DNA of 15,173 nucleotides from Candidatus Heimdallarchaeota archaeon (GTDB taxonomy: Archaea; Asgardarchaeota; Njordarchaeia; Njordarchaeales; JAMOTR01). Below the pieces are notes generated by a model. The model worked only from the letters and a program-made list of their open reading frames with translations, was not told where the DNA came from and ran no database searches. The stretch is from NCBI GenBank assembly GCA_027068385.1, contig JAMOTR010000101.1, positions 1 through 15,173 of the forward strand, read 5' to 3'. The position numbers and the translations under genes were made by a program. The stretch's first letter is position 1. Each line of letters begins with the position of its first letter. This document shows positions 6,463 through 13,584 of the stretch, piece by piece.

Positions 6463-7326
6463 ATGTGCATACTCTTCGATGAAGCCGATCGCGCGGCTCT
6501 AGAGGGTCGTTTGGGGGAGGCTATAGAGCTATATACGCGCGCTATTAGGGAGTGCGGAGAACGTCCGGAAATATATCTTCACAGAGGGGTCGCTTATCGG
6601 GAAAAGGGCCTCTTGTACGAGGCCTTAGAGGATTTGTTCAAAGCGCTAGAGAAGGGCGACGAGGAGATAAAGGCGTACGCTAAGGTGAACATAGGCGCCC
6701 TCTATGAGGACCTCGGAATGTATGAGAAGAGCGTGAGGTGGTTGAAGGAGGGAATAGACGAACTCGAGCGTCTAGGATCGGAGGACGTATACGCGGCATA
6801 CATGAACTTGGGTCACGCACTACGGAATCTAGGAGACTACGAAGGGTCCGTAAGAGCTTACGATAAAGCGCTCGAAGGTCTTACCGATCGCGACGATGTG
6901 GCGTCATGTCTTATGGACAAAGCCGTCGCGTTAGCGGAAATCGGGAGATACGAAGACGCGTTAAAAGCGTTGGAGCGCGCGATTGAGATACGGAAGTCCG
7001 GGGAAGAGTACATATATAAGGACTCGCTCATAGGGGCGTTGTACAATAAAGCGCTCATCCTCGCTAAGATGGGTAGGATAAGGGAAGCCGAGGAGATAAT
7101 GAAGGAGGCGTTAGAAACGTGTACGAGAGAGTACGAGATCAAGGAAGCCGTAGATTTCTTGATTACGCCCCTTTACCTCGTATATAATGCGCTATTCCTA
7201 GGTCTTAAGATCCCGAAGGCCCTCTTAATGAAAATCTTGGATCATATATCCGCGATATATCCGTTCGAGGTGGACGTCTCTAAGGAGCTGGAGGAAATCT
7301 TAATGAGGGCGCTCGAAGGGTTATAA
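6463..7326 (+). CDS. Tetratricopeptide-repeat (TPR) protein
   Basis: A soluble all-helical scaffold protein of 287 residues. About six TPR-like helix pairs can be followed: residues about 4-33 (ADRAALEGRLGEAIELYTRA), 36-68, 71-103 (NIGALYEDLGMYEKSVRWLK), 109-141 (YMNLGHALRNLGDYEGSVRA), 148-180 (DKAVALAEIGRYEDALKALE) and 190-222 (LYNKALILAKMGRIREAEEI). Each carries the usual small, Gly/Ala, Tyr and Ala positions. The remaining 65 residues form a more hydrophobic capping region without signal peptide or membrane helix. The gene starts 6 bp after hxlB and ends 20 bp before the creatininase gene, so all three are probably co-transcribed. The binding partner is unknown. Acidic helices and the context do not point to a specific complex. 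Confidence 0.83.
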   Translation: MCILFDEADRAALEGRLGEAIELYTRAIRECGERPEIYLHRGVAYREKGLLYEALEDLFKALEKGDEEIKAYAKVNIGALYEDLGMYEKSVRWLKEGIDELERLGSEDVYAAYMNLGHALRNLGDYEGSVRAYDKALEGLTDRDDVASCLMDKAVALAEIGRYEDALKALERAIEIRKSGEEYIYKDSLIGALYNKALILAKMGRIREAEEIMKEALETCTREYEIKEAVDFLITPLYLVYNALFLGLKIPKALLMKILDHISAIYPFEVDVSKELEEILMRALEGL

Positions 7327-7346
7327 GCTACTCAAAGGAAGGAAAC

Positions 7347-8084
7347 ATGAGGCGGCTTCATAAACTTACTTATCCGGAGATAGAGGAGCTCGTAGCTGAA
7401 GGCGTGGATACCGTAATAATTCCGGTAGGTACCTTAGAGCCGCACGGAAACCACTTACCCGTAGGGACGGATTCCCTCATAGCCGAGATACTCGCTGAGC
7501 GCGTAGCGGAGAAGATAAACGCGCTAGTAGCCCCCACGATACATCACGGGGTCACTAGATCGCTATACGGTTACGGAGGAGCCTCTACGGTGCCCGAAGA
7601 AGTATTTGAAGAATACGTGTTCCACGTCGCTCGTTCCCTCTCTAACTTCTTCAATTATATCGTATTTATGAACGGCCACGGAGGCAATACCGAGAGCCTC
7701 AGGCGCGTCGTTAAGCGTCTCCGGCTAAAGGAGCGGATACCCGCGATGAACGTAGACCGGCGGATACTCATGCGCGAACTCTCGAAGAAGATACTTGGTG
7801 GCTCTGGACACGCGGGAATAGACGAAACGGCCGTGATCATGGCCGTATATCCGGAGCTCGTTAAGGAGCCTAACGAAGACGAGGTGTTCTTCTATAGACC
7901 CGGCCTAAGCGTGTATCCTCTAACCGGGACGATCATATTATACGAGAAGGATGAGAACGGGAACCCTATAGGATTCCCAAAGGGACTTACGAAGGAGAAG
8001 GCCCAGGAGTACCTAGATAAGCTCGTCGAGGAGCTATCGAAGATCATAGCGGAAGTGGTGGAGAGGCGGAGGGAGTCGCGGTGA
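7347..8084 (+). CDS. Creatininase-family metal-dependent amidohydrolase
   Basis: A member of the creatininase fold, which hydrolyses cyclic or linear C-N amide bonds with a two-metal centre. Likely ligands are visible: Glu31 and His33 in GTLEPHGNHLPVGTD, Asp42 in the same motif, His111 in NGHGGN, and the GHAGIDETA segment with His155 and Glu160. Archaeal relatives include ArfB, a deformylase of riboflavin and F420 precursor synthesis, and proteins annotated only as creatininase family. The sequence alone does not decide between them, so no symbol is given. The length of 245 is normal. The ATG follows AAGGAAGG, about 5 bases upstream, which may serve as a Shine-Dalgarno sequence. Its position after hxlB and a TPR gene suggests an operon but not a known pathway. 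Confidence 0.85.
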   Translation: MRRLHKLTYPEIEELVAEGVDTVIIPVGTLEPHGNHLPVGTDSLIAEILAERVAEKINALVAPTIHHGVTRSLYGYGGASTVPEEVFEEYVFHVARSLSNFFNYIVFMNGHGGNTESLRRVVKRLRLKERIPAMNVDRRILMRELSKKILGGSGHAGIDETAVIMAVYPELVKEPNEDEVFFYRPGLSVYPLTGTIILYEKDENGNPIGFPKGLTKEKAQEYLDKLVEELSKIIAEVVERRRESR

Positions 8085-8100
8085 TTTTTATAATATTCCC
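8083..8100 (+). terminator. T-run after the creatininase stop, overlapping a TATA-like stretch
   Basis: The TGA stop at 8082-8084 is followed directly by five T residues and then TATAATATT. The T-run could end the upstream operon. The same A/T-rich block at 8085-8097 or the CGATATAACT at 8119-8128 could be the TATA element of the 80-residue gene that starts at 8155. Confidence 0.35.
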
Positions 8101-8143
8101 TAAATTAACACGTCGCGCGATATAACTAGAAATTTCACCCATT

Positions 8144-8150
8144 AGGAGGT
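8144..8150 (+). promoter_or_regulatory. Strong Shine-Dalgarno site before the 80-residue gene
   Basis: AGGAGGT is a near-perfect anti-Shine-Dalgarno match, 4 bases from the ATG at 8155. It is the best ribosome-binding site in the window, where most other starts have none, and it fixes this start. Confidence 0.7.
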
Positions 8151-8154
8151 CGTT

Positions 8155-8397
8155 ATGAGGATACACGAAAAGAAAGTAGAGAAGATGCTCGAGTATGCCG
8201 TGATACGCGGAGATCTAGAGACTATCAAACAGGTAATTGAAGACGTCTCTAGGAATCCGGTGGACATGCTGCGTCTTCGGTCCTTATATCGTACCGATTC
8301 CGAGGCGTTCTTAAAAGAGGTAAAAGAACGCCTCAAAAACGTCACTGGAAGAGAGACAGGAATGGATACTTATACGCTAAGAACTGAGCGGCTATGA
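8155..8397 (+). CDS. Small helical protein (80 aa), function unknown
   Basis: I do not recognise a family. The product is charged, soluble and predicted mostly helical: KKVEKMLEYAVIRGDLETIK, then a second amphipathic stretch VDMLRLRSLYRTDSEAFLKE. It has no cysteines, signal or membrane helix. The start is strongly supported by AGGAGGT 4 bases upstream and by A/T-rich promoter-like DNA before it. The last 18 residues (after LKNVTG) look irregular and lie antisense to the end of the ecfT-like gene, overlapping by 56 bp. The antisense frame on the minus strand over the same bases (8142-8345) lacks a ribosome-binding site and is low-complexity Ser/Arg, so I reject it. The gene could encode a small regulator or a stand-alone helical module. 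Nothing in the neighbours decides its role. Confidence 0.68.
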   Translation: MRIHEKKVEKMLEYAVIRGDLETIKQVIEDVSRNPVDMLRLRSLYRTDSEAFLKEVKERLKNVTGRETGMDTYTLRTERL

Positions 8398-9361
8398 TGA
8401 ACGCGAAGAGCGCCAAGACGGCTAGCGTTAATATAATATCGGTTTTGCTCATCTCGATCTCCTTATAATACGTCCTCTGCTTATACGCGCGGAATCCTTT
8501 TATCGTAGCCGCTAAAGCCATCTGTCTCGCCTCGCGTAACGTCTCTATGATTACCGGGAGAAGAGCGTCGACGAGCGCTTTAAACGTGGCCGCTATCTTC
8601 TTAAATATGTTCCTCGATATGCTACGAGGTACGATTTCCATAGCCCTAGCGCGCTCAGCCGAGATCACGACGCTAGTCTTTTCGAGTATGCTCGGTATGC
8701 TCTTTATCGCGACGGCTATCATAAACGTTACCTCTATAGGGAACTTGAGCGTCTTGAATCCGTACACGATCTCGCTCGGATGGGTTGTAGAGATGAACCG
8801 AAGAGCGGCACTTAGGGCCGAAATTACGCGTATGGATTGTATCGCTCCATATACGAACCCTTCTACTGTTATCCCCTCGGTCATCCACCGCAGACTTTTA
8901 GGGAATATGTATACCACCGTGAGTCCTCTAGCGGTGCCCGTCACCACGCGCGAGAACGCGGGATTCAGGAAGCTCTGCGACCGGCCTATGAGGAGCACGT
9001 TAGAGATTAAGAGTATCGCTAATCCGCGCACCTTACGTTCGCTCGGGTTGGCGGGTATCCGTATGATTAACGAGAGTAATAGGAATATGAGGAGACCAAG
9101 GAAGGAATCCGTAAGAGCCACCCCTACGCCTATAGCGGAGCTCGTAAGGAGCTTCGTAAGCGGATGTAGGCGGTGTATCGGGGAATCACGCGCTTCGTAA
9201 GAGAAGAGCCTGCGGAACCCGGAGATCCCTAGGATCTTAAATAATAGATAAGAGACCGTTCCGGGTACTAGGGGGAGTACTATTAGGAGTAAGAATACGC
9301 CCGCTACTATACTCTTTAATTCACCGGGTAGCGTGATGAACGGGTGGATCGTGAATTCCAC
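8342..9361 (-). CDS. ECF transporter transmembrane coupling protein (EcfT/CbiQ-like)
   Basis: EcfT proteins couple the ATPase pair of energy-coupling factor vitamin and metal transporters to the substrate-binding S-component. Features here are SPIHRLHPLTKLL (60-72), the standard entry to the core, several hydrophobic helices (about 17-45, 72-100, 113-126, 168-190, 208-224, 308-332) and two amphipathic coupling helices. The first coupling helix carries SAERARAME (234-242). The second carries ATIKGFRA (285-292), where Lys replaces the usual Arg of the A-R-G-type motif. An extra N-terminal helix of about 55 residues precedes the core. The GTG start at 9361 has GGAG 5 bases upstream. It begins 21 bp after the S-component-like gene and is clearly in the same operon. 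No ATPase (EcfA) gene accompanies it in the window. Confidence 0.82.
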   Translation of the reverse strand: MEFTIHPFITLPGELKSIVAGVFLLLIVLPLVPGTVSYLLFKILGISGFRRLFSYEARDSPIHRLHPLTKLLTSSAIGVGVALTDSFLGLLIFLLLSLIIRIPANPSERKVRGLAILLISNVLLIGRSQSFLNPAFSRVVTGTARGLTVVYIFPKSLRWMTEGITVEGFVYGAIQSIRVISALSAALRFISTTHPSEIVYGFKTLKFPIEVTFMIAVAIKSIPSILEKTSVVISAERARAMEIVPRSISRNIFKKIAATFKALVDALLPVIIETLREARQMALAATIKGFRAYKQRTYYKEIEMSKTDIILTLAVLALFAFIIAAQFLAYKYPFLSLFQ

Positions 9362-9382
9362 GTGTTCTCCATGGATTTTTTG

Positions 9383-10849
9383 TTAAAGAATTACCGGGAG
9401 CTTACGCGTAACTCCTTTGATCACAAACGGTGTATTCGAGACTCGAGAGGCGAAAATTATGAAAACAAAAGGTTTAAAATCTCGATACTGAATCGCCTCC
9501 TCGACCTTCTTCGCTATAGGCACGCTTATGGCTCCCTCTATACCGTTTCCTATCGCCCGCGGGATCGTGATCCGTATGAGTACGTATCCTAGGTCGTACT
9601 GTAGACGGAAGAGGACGGGGTAGAACACGAGATATAATGAGAGTTGCATGAAGAGGCCGCGGAAGAATCCGACGAAGAAGCCGTCTACGTGTCCCACGGT
9701 GATACCCTTTATTAGCGGCTTATCCGCGAAGAGCTCTACGCTCGTGAGCTTGTAGCGTAGTAATAGATAGAGGTCGGGAACTACACCCTGAGCGAACGGA
9801 TAGGCCCGCCGCAATGGGTTGATTCCGTACCGCCCTATCTCGGATATGATGTTGTATAGGAACAACGTGAGAGTTACGGATCCGGGCTTCTTCACTATAT
9901 ACGCGGCGATTATGAGAAGCATGATGAACGGGAAGTCCGCTACCGCGAAGTTATACGCTCCGGGGACGCGATCGAGTAACGGGAACACTAACTGCCTTCC
10001 TATGATTTGTACCCGAACCGCCTGGAACGCAGCGAGTACGGCTATGGTTACGAGGTCCACGGTCGTGAAGCTCTCGAAGAATCCGAGGACGCTAAGCGCG
10101 TATACGATACCCATAGAGACTATAGCTATGGAGGCGGCTAGAATGAAGCGTAGCATCGGGGGCTTCGAGACGGTCACTACTTTCTTTAGTTCATAGGCCT
10201 TCGATACGACTTGATCCACTACGGGGTCGTAGTAATAGACGATCACGTATGTGTAGAAGGTCACGTCTACCTCCTTATATCCCTCCGGGAGAGGTCCCGT
10301 GTATACGTTGAACGTGAATTCTACGGTCCCGTTGATCGTGGAGTTTCCTAATGAGATCTCCACCTTCGCGTAGGTATCGTTATCGTTGTGCTTAAACTCT
10401 GAGACCATAGTCGTGGGCAAGGCGGCCTTCACCTCGGACGCTGTAGTCCGTGATCCCTCGAACTGTTTGCTTCCCGTATAACCTCCGGAGAGCTTGTAAT
10501 ATACGGTTCCCGTGATCTTCTTATTCGTGTTAGGCTTTACGATGTTTATCTCAGATACTCCTTGGGCGTCCCCGTAGAATATTATCTTATAGATCTTCGC
10601 GTCCTCCGCTATGTCGAACTTAATCATCACGTTGTATCCGTATCTAGGATCGCGATTGTCGTACATGAGCCCGTCCTTATACGTAGCTCCTCCGCGTCCG
10701 ACCCCGTAAGGTAACGAATAGTAGAACGTTCCTAGATCGGTCTTGTACTCGGTGGCGGCTTGAGCGGGGAAAATTAAGGAGAACGCTAGTAGAAATACCA
10801 TAGATAGTAAAATTACGCGGTAAACGTTACCCCGGGTTCTTCTACCCAT
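9383..10849 (-). CDS. ECF S-component-like membrane protein with secreted N-terminal domain
   Basis: The protein has three parts. Residues 1-32 are a signal peptide (basic start, hydrophobic core, FPAQAA end). About 33-230 form a beta-rich extracytoplasmic domain with N-glycosylation sequons (NDT, NST, NGT) and many Tyr/Thr/Gly. From about 233 there is a first helix, then a membrane module (265-455) resembling ECF S-components: VDLVTIAVLAAFQAVRVQ with small residues spaced for packing on EcfT, then VPGAYNFAVADFPFIMLLII, LYNIISEIGRYGINP, VDGFFVGFFRGLFMQ and PRAIGNGIEGAISV. S-components bind the transported substrate, which is not identifiable here. The large secreted domain is unlike ordinary S-components, which are about 180-220 residues. 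Its gene lies 21 bp before ecfT and follows the large surface protein gene. A TATA-like TTTAACA is about 24 bp upstream. Confidence 0.68.
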   Translation of the reverse strand: MGRRTRGNVYRVILLSMVFLLAFSLIFPAQAATEYKTDLGTFYYSLPYGVGRGGATYKDGLMYDNRDPRYGYNVMIKFDIAEDAKIYKIIFYGDAQGVSEINIVKPNTNKKITGTVYYKLSGGYTGSKQFEGSRTTASEVKAALPTTMVSEFKHNDNDTYAKVEISLGNSTINGTVEFTFNVYTGPLPEGYKEVDVTFYTYVIVYYYDPVVDQVVSKAYELKKVVTVSKPPMLRFILAASIAIVSMGIVYALSVLGFFESFTTVDLVTIAVLAAFQAVRVQIIGRQLVFPLLDRVPGAYNFAVADFPFIMLLIIAAYIVKKPGSVTLTLFLYNIISEIGRYGINPLRRAYPFAQGVVPDLYLLLRYKLTSVELFADKPLIKGITVGHVDGFFVGFFRGLFMQLSLYLVFYPVLFRLQYDLGYVLIRITIPRAIGNGIEGAISVPIAKKVEEAIQYRDFKPFVFIIFASRVSNTPFVIKGVTRKLPVIL

Positions 10850-10866
10850 AAGTGTTCTAATATGAA

Positions 10867-10876
10867 GTGTTAAATC
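10867..10876 (-). promoter_or_regulatory. TATA-like box for the S-component-like gene
   Basis: GATTTAACAC on the minus strand is centred about 24 bp upstream of the ATG at 10849, in the 53-bp spacer after the large surface protein gene. With the T6 run just before it, the S-component and EcfT genes may have their own transcript. Confidence 0.35.
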
Positions 10877-10896
10877 GTTCTCGATCGATACCGATT

Positions 10897-10902
10897 AAAA
10901 AA
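10897..10902 (-). terminator. T6 run directly after the large surface protein stop
   Basis: On the minus strand the TGA stop (10903-10905) is followed at once by six T residues and AATCGG, a typical archaeal U-run terminator context without hairpin. Confidence 0.4.
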
Positions 10903-13584
10903 TCAAGCCTGCTGCTTCCTGAATATTAGTAGGTACGCGAGAAGTATCGCGACGATTACGGCTATGGCGATTCCTATAGCTATCCGCTTCGTCTTCCCTC
11001 CGGCGGTGGTCGCTCCCTCGGTGGAGGTAACGTTGATCGTGACCTCCTTAGCGAGCGTTATCTCTCCCCCTATCGCATAGTATACGCGTATGGTCCGGTT
11101 TCCGGCCTCCAAGGCCTTTAATACCACGACCACGTTCTTCGTTTCTCCGGGTCCTACGGTTACCTTGAACACGTAGTCCGTGTGTATCGTGGCGTTCTCT
11201 ACGGGGGCGGAGGCGTTAAGTATCTCTAGACCATCCTCTACGGATATTCCTACCTCGATCTCGGCAGAGTCCAAGCCGGTGTTCTGTATCTGTATGTTGA
11301 GGTATATCTTGTCCTCAACGTTCACGCTGGTGTTGCTTACGGATACGCTCATGGTGATCTTCGGGGCGGCTAGAAGCCGGGAGATGAGGTTCTGTATGAA
11401 CGGGGAGTTCGTGGCGAAGTAATCGTACTTATCCCGGAACCGACCGCAGGATCCTATGAAGAATATCTTACCGGTCCCGTGCCGGTAGGCCATCGTAACG
11501 ATGTCGGTGCCGGTGACGTTCGTAAGGACGGTTCCGTTCTTATCTACGAGGTACGTGTCCTCGTCTCCGAACGCTAGAGGGACGACGTCCCCGCTCTTTA
11601 TAGTTAAGGCGGTACCGGCCTGATAGTATATGTACTCCACCCCGTTGAAGAGGTAATTTCCTACGGGGTCGTTCGTGTTGAACACGTGTATGATGGGCGT
11701 ATAAGGCTTGAAGGAGTTGTTCGTCTCATCCATTACGGTGACGTCCATGAAGTACACTCCGTACGCGGAAGCGATCGCGTTGATCGCCTCGTTAGCCTCA
11801 GCGTTGCTATAGCGGGCGGCGTTTCCGGTGATTATGAGGCTACCTCCGTTAGCTACGTAGCTCTTTATCGCCTCGATCTCGCTAGCGGTGAGGCCGTACT
11901 TAGGATAGACTAGTATGTATAGCTTCGTGGCCGATAGGAGGTCGGGGGTGATCGTTCCGTTGTTTATGATCACGGTACCGAACGTCTTTAATAGCCCTAC
12001 GAACTGAGTCACCTGATCGGCCGGGGGCCGGTTCGTGTGGCCTAGGTCTAACACTATGAGGTTGGGCTTCGTCGTGGCGATGAACGCGACGTTAATCGTG
12101 TACGGATAAGGCATAGCGTCCTCGCTCTTCACGATCACCTTAATCTGATATATTCCGGGCGACTCCACGGTAAGCGAGAACCTCACGGTAACGGTAGAGT
12201 TCACGGGTATCACCTCTATCGTATCGTTCTCGTCCTCACCGGAGATTCCGGTGGGTAGCTCTAAGTCTATCGATACGTCCGTGACGTTGTGCATGGAGAT
12301 GTTCGTCATGTTTACCTCTAGGTAGAAGTCGTTGCGCTCGTTGATGTTTAAGGCCGTAGGCTTAGCGGCGGCGGTGATCTTCAAAGCGGGTATGATCTTC
12401 ACGTGTATCTTCTGGACCACGGGCGACACGTTACTTCCGGTAGCGTTGACCACGATGTCCCCCTCCATCGTGTATACGGCCCTGAGGACTAGCTCTACGG
12501 AGAAGGTATCACCGGGAGCCATATCGCCTATAGAATATTCGCTGTCTCCGGAGACGATCTCCAATCCGGAGGGTACCTCGATCTTTAGCTTTACGTTCGT
12601 GGCGGTATCGCTTCCGGTACTCTCTACGGTGATCTTAAGGGTGACGTTATCGTGGTAAGTGATCACGTCGGAGGATATCGTGGAGGTCACCATAATCGAA
12701 GGAACGCGGTTCTTATGGGCCTGGGCGAGCCGGCTCATTAGATTCTTTACGAAGGGTTTGTTGTGATCGAAGTAACTATACTTATCATACAACCGACCGG
12801 AGGAGCCTATCGCGAATATGCGACCTTCGAACTCGTTGGGATACACATAATAGGCCATCACGACTACGTCGGTACCCTTAGGGGCGGGTAGAGCGGTATC
12901 GTTATACTTACTAGGAGTCACGTACGTGTCCTCGTCTCCAGTGGCTACAACCACGACGTCGGAGGACGTCACGTTGAGCGCAGTTCCAGCGTTATAGTAT
13001 ACATCCGTCACGTTATTCGCGAGCTCCTGTACGACGGAGTCGTTCGTATTAAATACGTGTATGATGGGCGTGTAGGATCTATAGGAGTTATTCGTATCGT
13101 CATGGACGGATACGTCGAGCCGGGAGATTCCGTAGTTCTCGGTGATCGGGTTTAGATAGGAGGGGTCGAAGTAATCGGCTACCTCTCCCATAACTAGTAG
13201 AGCTCCTCCGTTCTCCACGAACCGGTTTAGAGCGTTTATTTCATCCTCGCTATAAGCGGCCTTGGGACAAGGTATAATTATGATGTCCGCGGAGGCTACG
13301 AGACCCATCGTGATGGGACCGGTATTAATGATCACGGTCCGGTTTAGCGTATTATTGAGGTAATCAATGAACTTCGACAACTTCGCGTGATCCCGATACG
13401 TGTTCTTGCTCTCGTCGAACACTACTACCTTAGAAGAGTTCGTGGTGAGGGTTACGGGATGATGAATGGAGACGTGCGAAGGGGTGTATGTGACCGTCGG
13501 GCCGCTCGGGATAGCGTACGTAAAAGGTATCGTAAGGGCTACGAGTAATATTATAGCTAGGATCTTAGAGAGGGGTTTCCCCAT
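10903..13584 (-). CDS. Large C-terminally anchored surface protein with duplicated GATase/DUF4350-like and CARDB-like domains
   Basis: The frame is open up to 13656. The ATG at 13584 is preferred because the protein then begins with a classical signal peptide (MGKPLSKILAIILLVALTIP, cut near TYA) and a TATA-like box lies 24 bp upstream. It is 893 residues from this start; numbers below follow the longer 917-residue frame. Two related alpha/beta modules of the GATase-like DUF4350 type lie at about 78-313 and 533-762. Shared motifs are VENGGALLVMG / VANGGSLIITG, YTPIIHVFNTND, GDEDTY and GRxxDKYxYF. Immunoglobulin-like CARDB-type domains follow at about 320-425, 425-527 and 764-877. One membrane helix (891-912) and a short basic tail end the chain, so nearly all of it is outside the cell. 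There are many N-glycosylation sequons. Catalysis is doubtful; glycan or ligand binding is possible. The ECF-like genes follow directly. Confidence 0.82.
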   Translation of the reverse strand: MGKPLSKILAIILLVALTIPFTYAIPSGPTVTYTPSHVSIHHPVTLTTNSSKVVVFDESKNTYRDHAKLSKFIDYLNNTLNRTVIINTGPITMGLVASADIIIIPCPKAAYSEDEINALNRFVENGGALLVMGEVADYFDPSYLNPITENYGISRLDVSVHDDTNNSYRSYTPIIHVFNTNDSVVQELANNVTDVYYNAGTALNVTSSDVVVVATGDEDTYVTPSKYNDTALPAPKGTDVVVMAYYVYPNEFEGRIFAIGSSGRLYDKYSYFDHNKPFVKNLMSRLAQAHKNRVPSIMVTSTISSDVITYHDNVTLKITVESTGSDTATNVKLKIEVPSGLEIVSGDSEYSIGDMAPGDTFSVELVLRAVYTMEGDIVVNATGSNVSPVVQKIHVKIIPALKITAAAKPTALNINERNDFYLEVNMTNISMHNVTDVSIDLELPTGISGEDENDTIEVIPVNSTVTVRFSLTVESPGIYQIKVIVKSEDAMPYPYTINVAFIATTKPNLIVLDLGHTNRPPADQVTQFVGLLKTFGTVIINNGTITPDLLSATKLYILVYPKYGLTASEIEAIKSYVANGGSLIITGNAARYSNAEANEAINAIASAYGVYFMDVTVMDETNNSFKPYTPIIHVFNTNDPVGNYLFNGVEYIYYQAGTALTIKSGDVVPLAFGDEDTYLVDKNGTVLTNVTGTDIVTMAYRHGTGKIFFIGSCGRFRDKYDYFATNSPFIQNLISRLLAAPKITMSVSVSNTSVNVEDKIYLNIQIQNTGLDSAEIEVGISVEDGLEILNASAPVENATIHTDYVFKVTVGPGETKNVVVVLKALEAGNRTIRVYYAIGGEITLAKEVTINVTSTEGATTAGGKTKRIAIGIAIAVIVAILLAYLLIFRKQQA
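11410..11705 (-). repeat. Second copy of the duplicated GATase-like segment (C-terminal module)
   Basis: This is the DNA for residues about 645-750 of the surface protein. It mirrors 12770-13080 in the same reading frame. Near-identical stretches such as the codons for TPIIHVFNTND (around 11667-11700 here and 13040-13072 there) show that the two modules arose by internal duplication and have diverged since. Confidence 0.7.
12770..13080 (-). repeat. First copy of the duplicated GATase-like segment (N-terminal module)
   Basis: Partner of 11410-11705 in the same gene. Conserved blocks in the protein are YTPIIHVFNTND, YYxAGTAL, GDEDTY, VMAY/TMAY, IGSxGRxxDKYxYF and PFxxNLxSRL. The first copy has an insertion after GDEDTY compared with the second. 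Confidence 0.7.

Noticed and set aside
8142..8345. Minus-strand 67-codon frame opposite the 80-residue gene
   Set aside because: Ser/Arg/Thr-rich shadow composition. The plus frame has a strong Shine-Dalgarno and helical pattern.
8547..9200. Plus-strand open frame of 217 codons
   Set aside because: It lies wholly antisense to the ecfT-like gene, which has family motifs and membrane helices. The plus frame has no motifs and skewed Arg/Ser content typical of a shadow.
9819..10196. Plus-strand frame of 125 codons
   Set aside because: It is antisense to the membrane part of the S-component-like gene and has no recognisable domain.
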